Source: Cellulomonas sp. SG140
Lineage (GTDB): Bacteria > Actinomycetota > Actinomycetes > Actinomycetales > Cellulomonadaceae
Direction: 5' to 3'
Assembly (NCBI RefSeq): GCF_025770785.1
Contig: NZ_JANZLA010000003.1
Location: 374,549-438,548, forward strand
DNA: 64,000 bases
This document shows, piece by piece, positions 52,321 through 60,738 of the stretch. Position 1 is the stretch's first letter. Each line of letters starts with the position of its first letter. The notes under the pieces were generated by a model. That model did no database searches. It was given only the letters and a program-made list of their open reading frames with translations, and was not told where the DNA came from. The position numbers and the translations under genes were made by a program.

Positions 52321-52497
52321 TCAGCCGGCAGGTGTGTCCCGGTGCTCGACCGCCTCGGCGGCCTTGCGCTCGGCCTCGACCAGACGCTCGTAGGTACGGG
52401 GGTCGTAGTCCGGCGTGCCCTGCTTGAACAGCTCCTCCGTCACCGCCCGCTTGGCCTCGGCCAGGCGCTGGGTGGCGACCTCCCTCTCCTCGCTCAC
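52321..52497 (-). CDS. Small protein, 58 residues, unknown
   Basis: A short gene in the acnA/TrmA interval. GTG at 52497 follows a strong CCGAGGAGGGAG ribosome site. The product is charged and helical (VATQRLAEAKRAVTEELFK, then YERLVEAERKAAEAVEHRD), without cysteines or membrane segments. A minus-strand TAGGGT further upstream could be its -10. I do not recognise a family. Support rests on the ribosome site, a clean stop and an amino-acid pattern unlike shadow frames. Confidence 0.7.
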   Translation of the reverse strand: MSEEREVATQRLAEAKRAVTEELFKQGTPDYDPRTYERLVEAERKAAEAVEHRDTPAG

Positions 52498-52681
52498 TGC
52501 CGTGCTCCCTCCTCGGCGAGGTGACCGCTGTCACAACCACCCTAGGCGCGCACCGGGCTGCCCGCACCGGCCCCGGACCAGGTCACCCAGGCCGCGTCCG
52601 GGCGTCGCCCGACCGGCGCAGCAGCGTGCCGACCCCCCAGGCGAGGCCGCCCGCCAGCACGTCAGGCCGGCGGCGGACGGG

Positions 52682-53905
52682 TCAGCGCTCGAGGACCGCG
52701 ACCGCCTCGAGATGGTGGGTGTGCGGGAACAGGTCGAAGCCCTGCAGCCCCGTGAGCCGGTAGCCGGCGTCGCCGAGCAACCCGATGTCGCGGGCGAGCG
52801 CGGCGGGGTCGCACGCCACGTAGACGACGCGGTCCGGGCGCAGCGCCGCAACGGCGCCGACGACCACCCGTCCGGCACCGGTCCGTGGCGGGTCGAGCAC
52901 GACGACGTCGGCGTGCACCACGTCGTCCGCACCGTTCAGCACCTGTGCCACGTCCCCGTGGTGCAGGGCGACGTTGTCTCGGTCGTGCAGCGTCCGACGG
53001 GCATCGCGCACGGCGCGCTCGTCACCCTCGACGCTCACCACGGACCCGGTCGGCCCGACCGCCCCGGCCAGCGGCACGGTGAACAGGCCGGCGCCGGAGT
53101 ACAGGTCCGCCACCGTGGCCCCCACGACGTCGCCGACGCCGGTCACGACCGCGTCGACCAGCACGGCCGGAGCCTCTCGGTGCACCTGCCAGAAGCCGGC
53201 CGCGGACACGCGGTAGAGGTGGTCGCCGACTCGCTCGTGGACGGAGGAACGCGCGTTGGGACGGGTGTCCGGGCGGCCGCGGCGCAGGTCGAACGGGACA
53301 CCGTCGAGCAGCACCAGCGGCTCGTCACCACCGGCGGGGGCGACCGCCTCGATCCGCGCGCCGGCGGGCCAGCGCCGCTCGAACAGGCCGAGCCCGGCGA
53401 TCGCCTCGGTGGCGAGCGGCATGGAGTCGAGCGCCTGGACGTCGTGCGACCGGAAGCGGCGCATACCGGCGCGGCCCGAGCCGTCGGCCACGAGGTCGAT
53501 GCGGGTGCGGTAGCCCAGCCCGTCACGGTCCTCGTCCCCCGGTGCGGCCAGCACGGGCACATCCAGCTCGACGTGAGCCAGTCGGCGCAGCTGCTCGTCG
53601 AGCACGGCTGCCTTCCACGCGCGCTGCGCGTGCAGCGCCACGTGAGCGAGCTCGCCGCCGCCCACTCCGCCGGGGCCCGCCGCCGGCCAGACGGACGGCA
53701 CCCGGTCCGGGGAGGCCTCCAGCACCTCGACGGCGTCGGCGCGCCAGAACCGGCGCCCCTCGCCCGACTCGGTCAGCCGGGCGCGCACCCGCTCGCCGGG
53801 CAGGCTGTGCCGCACGAACACCACGCGGCCGTGCAGACGGGCGACGCAGTGTCCCCCGTGCGCGACCGGACCCACCTCGAGCTCGACCAACGACTCACCA
53901 GGCAC
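52682..53905 (-). CDS. TrmA/RumA-type RNA (uracil-5-)methyltransferase
   Basis: A 407-residue class-I SAM methyltransferase with an N-terminal TRAM domain (VELEVGPVAHGGHCVARLHGRVV). The SAM motif is DLYSGAGLFTVPLAGAVG, the DPPRTGAG block follows, and the catalytic cysteine is in VVYVACDPAALARD. Expected to make 5-methyluridine in rRNA or tRNA; the exact site cannot be read. It starts inside the permease gene (11-bp overlap). It is the neighbour of the permease as in Mycobacterium Rv2689c-Rv2690c. Confidence 0.9.
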   Translation of the reverse strand: MPGESLVELEVGPVAHGGHCVARLHGRVVFVRHSLPGERVRARLTESGEGRRFWRADAVEVLEASPDRVPSVWPAAGPGGVGGGELAHVALHAQRAWKAAVLDEQLRRLAHVELDVPVLAAPGDEDRDGLGYRTRIDLVADGSGRAGMRRFRSHDVQALDSMPLATEAIAGLGLFERRWPAGARIEAVAPAGGDEPLVLLDGVPFDLRRGRPDTRPNARSSVHERVGDHLYRVSAAGFWQVHREAPAVLVDAVVTGVGDVVGATVADLYSGAGLFTVPLAGAVGPTGSVVSVEGDERAVRDARRTLHDRDNVALHHGDVAQVLNGADDVVHADVVVLDPPRTGAGRVVVGAVAALRPDRVVYVACDPAALARDIGLLGDAGYRLTGLQGFDLFPHTHHLEAVAVLER

Positions 53906-55895
53906 GTGGCACGGTCCCCGGGGTGCGCTCCTCGAGACCGGTCTGGCCCTCGCTGGACGCCAGCTGCCAGGGCACCGACGCGACCACGACTCCCGGCGTG
54001 AACAGCAGGCGTCCCTTGAGCCGCAGGGCGCTCTGGTTGTGCAGCAGCGCCTCCCACCAGTGCCCGACCACGTACTCGGGGATGTACACCACGACCAGGT
54101 CGCGCGGGCTCTCGCGGTGGATCGACCGGACGTAGGCGACCACCGGCCGGGTGATCTCGCGGAACGGCGAGTCCAGCACCTTCAGCGGGACGGGCACCTC
54201 GAGCCGTTCCCACGCGGCCTGCAGCGCCGCCACCTCGTCCGGCTCCACGCCGACGGTGACCGCCTCGAGCACCTGCGGCCGGGACGCCCGGGCGTAGGAC
54301 AGTGCACGCATGGTCGGCCGGTGCAGGTGGGAGACGAGCACGATGGCGTGCACGCGGCTCGGCAGCGCCTTCGCGGCGCCGACGTCCTGCAGCGCCAGCT
54401 CGCGGCGCACCCGCGTGTAGTGCTTGTGGATCGCCTGCATGAGCAGGAACACCGCCGCCATCGCGAGGATGGCGATGTACGCGCCGCGCACGAACTTGGT
54501 GATGAGGACCACCAGGAGCACGGCCGAGGTCATGAGGAAGCCGAACGTGTTGATCACCCGTGACCGCTTCATCGCCGACCGCCGAGCCGCGTCCTGCTCG
54601 GTGCGCAGCTCGCGGGTCCAGTGCCGCGTCATGCCGAGCTGGCTCAGCGTGAAGGAGACGAACACGCCCACGATGTACAGCTGGATCAGCCGGGTGACCT
54701 GCGCGTCGAACGCCCAGATGAGGACGACGGCGCCGGCCGCGAGGGTGACGATGCCGTTGGAGAACGCCAACCGGTCGCCGCGCGTGTGCAGCTGCCGGGG
54801 CAGGTAGCCGTCGCGGGCGAGGATCGAGCCCAGCACCGGGAACCCGTTGAACGCGGTGTTCGCGGCCAGCGTCAGGATCAGGCCGGTCACCACTGCCGTG
54901 ATGGCGAACATCCAGCCGGCGCCGTGGAACACCGACGCGGCGAGCTGGCTGATCACCGGGTGCTGCACGTAGGAGTCCCCGACCGGGACCCCGTGGCGCA
55001 GCAGCTGCTCGGCGGGCCGGTCGGCGAACGTGATCCCGGTGGCGCGCGACAGCAGCAGGATCGACATGATCATGGTGATCGAGATGCCGCCGAGCATCGC
55101 CAGGGTGGTGGCGGCGTTCTTCGACTTCGGCTTGCGGAACGCCGGGACGCCGTTCGAGATCGCCTCGACGCCGGTCAGCGCCGCCGACCCGGACGCGAAG
55201 GCGCGCAGCACCAGGAAGGCGCCCCCGAGGCCCGTGACCCCGGTCTGGTAGCCCGCCTCGGGCGTGAGCGTGAAGCCGGCACTCTCGGCCAGCGGGAGGT
55301 GGCCGGTCACGTAGCGGATCGCGCCGACGACCGCCAGCAGGCCGATCACTCCCATGAAGCAGTACACCGGGATGGCGAACGCGGTCCCGGACTCCTTGAC
55401 CCCACGCAGGTTGATCAGCATGAGCACGACGACCAGGCCGACGGCGAAGTCGCGCTCGTGACCTTGCAGCGCGGGGATCGCCGTCGCCGCGTACTGGGCG
55501 CCCGACGAGATGGACACCGCCACCGTCAGCACGTAGTCGACCAGCAGCGCGCTGGCGACGGTGACGCCCGCGTTCGGTCCGAGGTTCACGGTCGCGACCT
55601 CGTAGTCGCCGCCCCCGGACGGGTACGCGTGCACGTTCTGCCGGTAGGAGGCGACCACGGTCACCATGACGACGACCACGGCGACACCGATCCACGGCGA
55701 GATCGCCAGCGCGGCCACCCCGGCGATGGACAGCGTCAGCAGGATCTCGTCGGGGGCGTACGCCACCGACGAGAGCGCGTCGGACGCGAACACCGGCAGG
55801 GCGATGCGTTTCGGGAGCAGCGTGTGACCGAGGCGGTCGCTGCGCATGGGGCGGCCCAGCAGGAGCCGCTTGGCCGCATCGGCGATCTCGGACAC
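53895..55895 (-). CDS. KimA-like potassium uptake permease (APC superfamily)
   Basis: A 666-residue membrane protein with about twelve segments (residues about 25-460) followed by a roughly 180-residue cytoplasmic domain resembling a universal stress protein. This architecture is that of Bacillus KimA (YdaO), a high-affinity potassium importer inhibited by c-di-AMP. Early sequence FASDALSSVAYAPDEILL is typical. Genes for two TrkA proteins lie divergently upstream, supporting a potassium role. GTG at 55895 has minus-strand TACGAT eight bases away (leaderless). It might transport another cation or amino acid. Confidence 0.85.
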   Translation of the reverse strand: MSEIADAAKRLLLGRPMRSDRLGHTLLPKRIALPVFASDALSSVAYAPDEILLTLSIAGVAALAISPWIGVAVVVVMVTVVASYRQNVHAYPSGGGDYEVATVNLGPNAGVTVASALLVDYVLTVAVSISSGAQYAATAIPALQGHERDFAVGLVVVLMLINLRGVKESGTAFAIPVYCFMGVIGLLAVVGAIRYVTGHLPLAESAGFTLTPEAGYQTGVTGLGGAFLVLRAFASGSAALTGVEAISNGVPAFRKPKSKNAATTLAMLGGISITMIMSILLLSRATGITFADRPAEQLLRHGVPVGDSYVQHPVISQLAASVFHGAGWMFAITAVVTGLILTLAANTAFNGFPVLGSILARDGYLPRQLHTRGDRLAFSNGIVTLAAGAVVLIWAFDAQVTRLIQLYIVGVFVSFTLSQLGMTRHWTRELRTEQDAARRSAMKRSRVINTFGFLMTSAVLLVVLITKFVRGAYIAILAMAAVFLLMQAIHKHYTRVRRELALQDVGAAKALPSRVHAIVLVSHLHRPTMRALSYARASRPQVLEAVTVGVEPDEVAALQAAWERLEVPVPLKVLDSPFREITRPVVAYVRSIHRESPRDLVVVYIPEYVVGHWWEALLHNQSALRLKGRLLFTPGVVVASVPWQLASSEGQTGLEERTPGTVPRAW

Positions 55896-56050
55896 GAGGC
55901 CAGATCGTATGCCCCGGGTGCACCACGCACAGCCTCACCAGCCGGCGCACGGACGTGCCCCCGGAGGCCGTCGCGACGGTCGACTGCCCGCGGTCCGCAA
56001 GGCCGCGGCCGCACCGCGCCCCGCGGGACGAGGCTGTAGCGTGACCGCCT
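55896..56050. promoter_or_regulatory. Divergent leaderless promoters, permease / trkA
   Basis: Minus-strand TACGAT (55909-55904) is eight bases from GTG 55895. Plus-strand TAGCGT (56037-56042) is eight bases from GTG 56051. No c-di-AMP riboswitch can be seen, and there is no room for one if both transcripts are leaderless. Confidence 0.55.
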
Positions 56051-56716
56051 GTGCACTTCGTCATCATGGGCTGCGGCCGCGTCGGCGCGACGCTCGCGCT
56101 CTCCCTGGAGGGCCGTGGTCACTCCGTCGCGGTGATCGACCAGAACCCCGAGGCGTTCCGTCGGCTCGACGCCAGCTTCGAGGGAAAGAAGGTCACGGGC
56201 CTCGGGTTCGACCGCGACACGCTGACGGGTGCCGGCATCGAGGAGGCGTTCGCCTTCGCCGCCGTCTCGGACGGTGACAACTCGAACATCCTCGCGGCGC
56301 GGGTGGTCCGCGAGACGTTCGGGGTGCAGAACGTCGTCGCCCGCATCTACGACCCGCACCGTGCCGAGATCTACCAGCGCCTGGGCATCCCCACCGTGGC
56401 GACCGTGCGCTGGACGGCCGACCAGGTGCTGCGCCGCATGCTCCCGATGGGGGCGCAGGACCAGTACCGCGACGCCTCCGGGCACATCAGCCTGGCGCAG
56501 GTCGACGTCCACGCCGGCTGGATCGGCCGGCCGCTGCGCGCGATCGAGGCTGCCACCGGCGCCCGGGTCGCCTACGTCACCCGGTACGGGGACGGCATCC
56601 TCCCGGCCGCCGACACGGTGCTGCAGGAGAACGACGTGCTGCACGTGCTGCAGCGCGTCGAGGACATGGACGCCGTCGAGCGCGTGCTCGGCACCGCACC
56701 GGGGGTGACGGAGTGA
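56051..56716 (+). CDS. ceoB: TrkA-family potassium channel regulatory protein, copy 1
   Basis: A 221-residue TrkA protein: an N-terminal RCK domain with GCGRVGATLAL nucleotide motif and a C-terminal RCK_C domain from about residue 140. It would gate or bind the potassium permease in response to nucleotide. GTG follows TAGCGT by eight bases (leaderless). It overlaps the second trkA (GTGA). Mycobacterium ceoB/ceoC (Rv2691-Rv2692) are the same pair beside the same permease. Confidence 0.9.
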   Translation: MHFVIMGCGRVGATLALSLEGRGHSVAVIDQNPEAFRRLDASFEGKKVTGLGFDRDTLTGAGIEEAFAFAAVSDGDNSNILAARVVRETFGVQNVVARIYDPHRAEIYQRLGIPTVATVRWTADQVLRRMLPMGAQDQYRDASGHISLAQVDVHAGWIGRPLRAIEAATGARVAYVTRYGDGILPAADTVLQENDVLHVLQRVEDMDAVERVLGTAPGVTE

Positions 56717-57387
56717 GGGTCGTGATCGCGGGCGCGGGGTCCGTCGGCCGGTCGATCGCGCGCGAGCTGCTCGCGCACGAGCACCAGGTGACGCTGATCG
56801 ACCGGCAGCCGTCCGCCATGCGGGTCGCCCAGGTGCCGGATGCCGAGTGGTTGCTGGCGGACGCCTGCGAGCTGCCGACCCTGCGCGAGGTCAAGGCCGA
56901 CGAGTGCGACGTGATGGTCGCCGCGACCGGTGACGACAAGGCGAACCTGGTCGTCGCGCTGCTGGCGAAGACGGAGTTCGGCGTGCCGCGCACGGTCGCC
57001 CGGGTGAACAACCCGAAGAACGAGTGGATGTTCGACGAGGCGTGGGGCGTGGACGTCGCCGTCTCGACGCCGCGGATCATGACGGCGATGGTCGAGGAGG
57101 CCGTCGCCGTCGGCGACCTGGTGAAGATCTTCACCTTCCATCAGTCGCGCGCGGACATCCTCGAGCTCACGCTCCCGTCGGACTCGCCGCTGGTCGGCGT
57201 GCGTGTCGGCGAGATCGTGTGGCCGGCAGACACGGTGCTCGCCGCGATCGTGCGCGACACGCGACCGCTGGCACCGAGCGCGGACGACACCCTCGAGGGT
57301 CGCGACGAGCTGCTGTTCGTCACCGGGCGGGATGCTCAGGAGCAACAGCTGGAGGACCTTCTGCTGCACGGACCATCCGCCAGCTGA
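56713..57387 (+). CDS. ceoC: TrkA-family potassium channel regulatory protein, copy 2
   Basis: A 224-residue RCK protein (VVIAGAGSVGRSIARELL; acidic residue after strand 2 in LIDRQP). The C-terminal RCK_C half (ELTLPSDSPLVGVRVGEIVWP) is intact. Coupled to copy 1 by GTGA. Its 3' end overlaps the convergent DUF3159 gene by 68 bp. The pair probably forms a hetero-ring on the permease or on an unlinked channel. Confidence 0.9.
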   Translation: MRVVIAGAGSVGRSIARELLAHEHQVTLIDRQPSAMRVAQVPDAEWLLADACELPTLREVKADECDVMVAATGDDKANLVVALLAKTEFGVPRTVARVNNPKNEWMFDEAWGVDVAVSTPRIMTAMVEEAVAVGDLVKIFTFHQSRADILELTLPSDSPLVGVRVGEIVWPADTVLAAIVRDTRPLAPSADDTLEGRDELLFVTGRDAQEQQLEDLLLHGPSAS

Positions 57388-58021
57388 CCCCGAGCACCAG
57401 CGCGGTCAGGGGCAGGCCCATCGCCAGCTTGGCGGTCCCGAGCCACGCGACGTCCGACCGCAGGTAGAGCGGGACCTGGACGGCCAGCCGGACCGCGAAC
57501 ATGCCGACCCACGGCCACGTGGCCAGGGCGTACGCACGGCGCCGCGACCGGTCGCCGCGCCAGGCGAGCACCGCGGACCAGGGGCCGCCCGACAGAGGGC
57601 CCTCCTTGGCGAAGAGCCCGACGACCAGACCGACCAGCGGGAAGCCGAGGACGATCGTCAGCGCGGTCCCGACGAGGTAGGCACCGTTGGTCAGCAGCCC
57701 GACGAGGAAGTAGTTGCTCGCAGCACCGGACCGCCAGGCCCACACGACGCCGACGGCCACACCGAGCAGCCCCGAGAACGCCTGCGTCACCGGCGTCCGC
57801 TGCACCAGACGCGCCGCCACGGCAAGCACCGCCCCGGCCACCGCCGCGATCAGCGCCGGCCGCAGCCGCTCCCCCGCCGCGAGGTACACCACGACGAACA
57901 GCAGGCCCGGCGCCACCGACTCCACCACGCCGCGGACGCCGCCGAGCGCCTCCGTCGCGGAGAACTCCTCGCCGGTCAGCGCCCGCAGGCCACGCGCGGA
58001 CGCGCCATGCTGCTCACTCAC
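57320..58021 (-). CDS. DUF3159 membrane protein
   Basis: A 233-residue protein with about six hydrophobic segments, matching the actinobacterial DUF3159 family; no function known. GTG at 58021 overlaps the OB-fold gene stop by eight bases. The last 68 bp overlap the convergent second trkA gene. Corresponds in order to Mycobacterium Rv2693c. Confidence 0.85.
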   Translation of the reverse strand: MSEQHGASARGLRALTGEEFSATEALGGVRGVVESVAPGLLFVVVYLAAGERLRPALIAAVAGAVLAVAARLVQRTPVTQAFSGLLGVAVGVVWAWRSGAASNYFLVGLLTNGAYLVGTALTIVLGFPLVGLVVGLFAKEGPLSGGPWSAVLAWRGDRSRRRAYALATWPWVGMFAVRLAVQVPLYLRSDVAWLGTAKLAMGLPLTALVLGVSWRMVRAAEGPPAVAPEHPAR

Positions 58022-58382
58022 CGGGTCGGGGCTGGAGCTCGTACCGGGGGTTGAAGACGGTCCGGCGCCCGTCGACCACGCACACGAGACCCTCGGCACG
58101 CAGACGCCGTCCCGGGGTGATGCCGGCGATCTCGCGTCGGCCCAACCAGACGAGGTCGAGGGTGCCGCTGCCGTCGTACAGCTCCGCCTCGAGGGCGGCC
58201 ACGTTCTCCCGAGGGCGCAGGGTGACCGAGCGGAGGACGCCGGACACCCGCGCGCGGGTGCGGTCCCCCACCTTCTCGACAGGCGTGCAGCCGCCCATCC
58301 GACGCACCTGGTCGCGCTCCTCGTCGGCCTCGAGCTCGGCCTGGGAGGCGAGCAGGTGGTGCAGCCGTGACTTCAGGCTCAT
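58014..58382 (-). CDS. OB-fold nucleic-acid-binding protein
   Basis: A 122-residue protein with an OB-fold (RARVSGVLRSVTLRP then ELYDGSGTLDLVWLGRREIAGI), as in the Rv2694c family. Binding partner unknown. It starts 7 bp after the DUF3710 stop and overlaps the DUF3159 start. Alternative starts upstream are not supported. Confidence 0.85.
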   Translation of the reverse strand: MSLKSRLHHLLASQAELEADEERDQVRRMGGCTPVEKVGDRTRARVSGVLRSVTLRPRENVAALEAELYDGSGTLDLVWLGRREIAGITPGRRLRAEGLVCVVDGRRTVFNPRYELQPRPGE

Positions 58383-58389
58383 CGGGTCC

Positions 58390-59109
58390 TCATCTGATCT
58401 CGGTGATCTCGGGGCCGCGCCGCAGCGGGTCGAAGTCCGGCTCGGCACCGCCCTCCGGACCGGCAGGTGCCGGCCCGCTCTGGTCCGGGAGACGCAGCGG
58501 CAGCAGGTCGCGCGGGGGGCGGGCGTCGGTGCCTCGCACGACGACGATCTGGGCAAACACCTGCTCGAGCGCCGACGCCGCCTCCGGTTCGACGGCGGCC
58601 CTGCCGGTCAGCACGCCGCGCAGGAACCAGCGGGGGCCGTCGGCGCCGATGAACCGCGCGGGGCGGTGTCCGGTGCGGCCCTCCGGTGTCCGCACGGGCA
58701 TGCGGGCCAGCAGCTCGCGGCCGAACGGGCCGGGCAGGTCGTCGACGGTGCCGCCCTGCTGCGTGATCGACGCGGCGATCTCGGTGCGGATCTCGTCCCA
58801 GATGCCCTCGGTCCGCGGTGCGGCGAAGGCCTGGACCTGCATGATCGAGCCGTCGAGGGCGACCGACACGCCGGACACGGTGCGGCTGGCCTCGTCGATC
58901 TCCATCCGCAGCTCCATGCCCTCGATGCCCGGCAGCTGCACGGCACCGAGGTCGACCCGCGGCACGTCGCCGGGGGCGTCCTCGACGTCCCACGGCCCCG
59001 TGGTGGGCGCGGACTGCGGGGACGACGTCTCGGGGGTCGTCACGTTCTCGTCCTGCGGGACGGCGTCGTCGGCGGCAGCACTCTTGCTGCCGCGCCGGAA
59101 CAGTGCCAC
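58390..59109 (-). CDS. DUF3710 family protein
   Basis: A 239-residue protein matching DUF3710 (WDVEDAPGDVPRVDLGAVQLP and HRPARFIGADGPRWFLRG), common beside dut in actinobacteria (Rv2696c). Function unknown. GTG at 59109 follows GGGGAGGAGATGG. Its first ~35 residues are low-complexity and charged. Confidence 0.85.
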   Translation of the reverse strand: MALFRRGSKSAAADDAVPQDENVTTPETSSPQSAPTTGPWDVEDAPGDVPRVDLGAVQLPGIEGMELRMEIDEASRTVSGVSVALDGSIMQVQAFAAPRTEGIWDEIRTEIAASITQQGGTVDDLPGPFGRELLARMPVRTPEGRTGHRPARFIGADGPRWFLRGVLTGRAAVEPEAASALEQVFAQIVVVRGTDARPPRDLLPLRLPDQSGPAPAGPEGGAEPDFDPLRRGPEITEIR

Positions 59110-59145
59110 TCCATCTCCTCCCCGCCGTGCGCGTGCACGTCGGTC

Positions 59146-59655
59146 TCAGGCTCCAGTGTCGCTCTTCTGCGACGTGGACGTGCGATCGCCCGCTCCGCCG
59201 GCCGACTTCCAGCCCCCGCTCGAGCCGAACCCGCCGTCACCGCGGTGCGAGCCCGGCAGCCGCTCCGCCTCGACGAACCGTGCCCGCTCGACGCGCTGCA
59301 CCACGAGCTGGGCGACGCGGTCCCCGCGGTGCAGCACCAGGTCGTGCTCGGTGTCCGTGTTGAGCAGGGTGACCAAGATCTCGCCGCGGTAGCCGGCGTC
59401 GACGGTGCCCGGGGCGTTCACGATGGTCAGCCCGTGCCGGGACGCCAGACCGGACCGGGGGTGCACGAAGGCGGCGTAGCCATCGGGCAGCGCGATCGCC
59501 ACCCCGGTCGGCACCGTGACCCGACCCTGAGCGGGCACGGTCACGTCGACCCGGGTCACCAGGTCGGCACCGGCGTCGCCGGGGTGCGCGTAGGACGGCA
59601 CCGGCAGCTCCGGGTCCAGCCTCAGCAGCAGCACCTCGACGGTCGGCTCGGTCAC
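59146..59655 (-). CDS. dut: dUTP diphosphatase
   Basis: A 169-residue trimeric-type dUTPase with all five motifs: [39 protein letters not shown] and GDGGFGSSG. It keeps uracil out of DNA and supplies dUMP. GTG at 59655 has minus-strand TAGGGT eight bases upstream (leaderless). It is divergent from the DUF3093 gene with only 45 bp between. Confidence 0.95.
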   Translation of the reverse strand: MTEPTVEVLLLRLDPELPVPSYAHPGDAGADLVTRVDVTVPAQGRVTVPTGVAIALPDGYAAFVHPRSGLASRHGLTIVNAPGTVDAGYRGEILVTLLNTDTEHDLVLHRGDRVAQLVVQRVERARFVEAERLPGSHRGDGGFGSSGGWKSAGGAGDRTSTSQKSDTGA

Positions 59656-59700
59656 GGGTGCCGACCCTACAGTCCGCTCGACGGGTGCGATGCTGTCGCC
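59656..59700. promoter_or_regulatory. 45-bp divergent promoter, dut / DUF3093
   Basis: Minus-strand TAGGGT (59669-59664) lies eight bases from GTG 59655. Plus-strand GATGCT (59689-59694) lies six bases from ATG 59701. The two promoters' -35 regions must overlap each other's -10. Confidence 0.6.
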
Positions 59701-60210
59701 ATGGCCGACAGCAGACCTGCGGACGGGGCGACCGGGTCGCCTGCTGGCACCTCGTACGCCGAACGGCTGTGGCCGGGCCCGCTCGGGTGGCTGCTCGTCG
59801 TCGTGTTCGGCGTCCTGCTCGGCATCGCCCTCCTGCCGGTGAACGACACGTTGGCCCTGGTGGTGGCCGTGCTCGGGGTGGCGGGCGGCGTGCTGGTCGC
59901 CGTGCTGACCACACCGCGCGTCGAGGTGAGCCGAGGCATCCTGCGCGCCGGCGCGGCGCGGATCCCGGCCCGTCTGGTCGGCCCGGCGGCGGCGCTGGAG
60001 GGCGAGGCGCTGCGCACGGAGCTCGGCCCGGCGCTGGACGCCCGGGCGTACCTCTGCCTGCGGGGCTGGGTGCACCGGGCCGTGCGGATCGAGCTGCACG
60101 ACCCGCAGGACCCCACCCCGTACTGGGTGGTCAGCACGCGCCGACCCGACCGGTTGGTCGCCGCGCTCGAGGCGGCAGGCGCTCGTACGTCCACGCCGAC
60201 CGGGGCGTGA
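59701..60210 (+). CDS. DUF3093 membrane protein
   Basis: A 169-residue protein with two adjacent membrane helices near the N-terminus (LGWLLVVVFGVLLGIALLPV and LALVVAVLGVAGGVLVAVL), then a soluble domain. It matches DUF3093 (Rv2698 position). Function unknown. ATG with GATGCT six bases upstream suggests a leaderless mRNA. The gene ends before a hairpin. Confidence 0.85.
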   Translation: MADSRPADGATGSPAGTSYAERLWPGPLGWLLVVVFGVLLGIALLPVNDTLALVVAVLGVAGGVLVAVLTTPRVEVSRGILRAGAARIPARLVGPAAALEGEALRTELGPALDARAYLCLRGWVHRAVRIELHDPQDPTPYWVVSTRRPDRLVAALEAAGARTSTPTGA

Positions 60211-60225
60211 GTCCCTGGGCACGAC

Positions 60226-60254
60226 GACGGCCGGCCCCGGGGGGACCGGCCGTC
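60226..60254. terminator. Hairpin between DUF3093 and DUF4193 genes
   Basis: GACGGCCGG (60226-60234) pairs with CCGGCCGTC (60246-60254); the loop can extend the stem through CCCC/GGGG. Confidence 0.75.
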
Positions 60255-60283
60255 GGTGGAACGGGTACGCGCTGCGGGACAGC

Positions 60284-60583
60284 TCAGGCGGCGCACTCCG
60301 AGCAGACGGGCTGGCCGTCGCGCTCGTAGGCGAGCTGGCTGCGGTGGTGCACCAGGAAGCAGCGGGAGCAGGTGAACTCGTCGGCCTGCCGAGGCAGCAC
60401 GCGCACCGACAGCTCCTCGCCGGACAGGTCGGCGCCGGGCAGCTCGAAGCCTTCGGCTGCTTCGGTCTCGTCCTCGTCGACCACGCCCGAGTTCTTGTCC
60501 GAGCGCCGGGCCTGGAGCTCCTGCAGCGAGTCCTCGCTGAGGTCCTCCTCCGTCTTGCGCGGCGCGTCGTAGTCGGTCGCCAT
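60284..60583 (-). CDS. DUF4193 zinc-ribbon protein
   Basis: A 99-residue acidic protein with a C-terminal zinc-ribbon (CSRC and CSEC pairs), matching the DUF4193 family near dut and suhB in actinobacteria (Rv2699c). Function unknown. ATG at 60583. Residues 30-60 are strongly acidic. Confidence 0.85.
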   Translation of the reverse strand: MATDYDAPRKTEEDLSEDSLQELQARRSDKNSGVVDEDETEAAEGFELPGADLSGEELSVRVLPRQADEFTCSRCFLVHHRSQLAYERDGQPVCSECAA

Positions 60584-60738
60584 GGGGGCTCACATTCCGT
60601 GGACTGGTCTGGGGTACGGGTGCTCAATGCTCAGCGGGCGCGGTTTGTTCCCCGCGCGGAGGGGATTGTGCACCACATCCCGAGGGGATGCGAACGCGGC
60701 GCGACCAGGTCTCGCCGAGCACCTCGTCGAGCGTGACG

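Noticed and set aside
55896..56050. A c-di-AMP (ydaO) riboswitch upstream of the KimA-like gene
   Set aside because: No recognisable conserved core, and a -10 element eight bases from the start leaves no leader for one.
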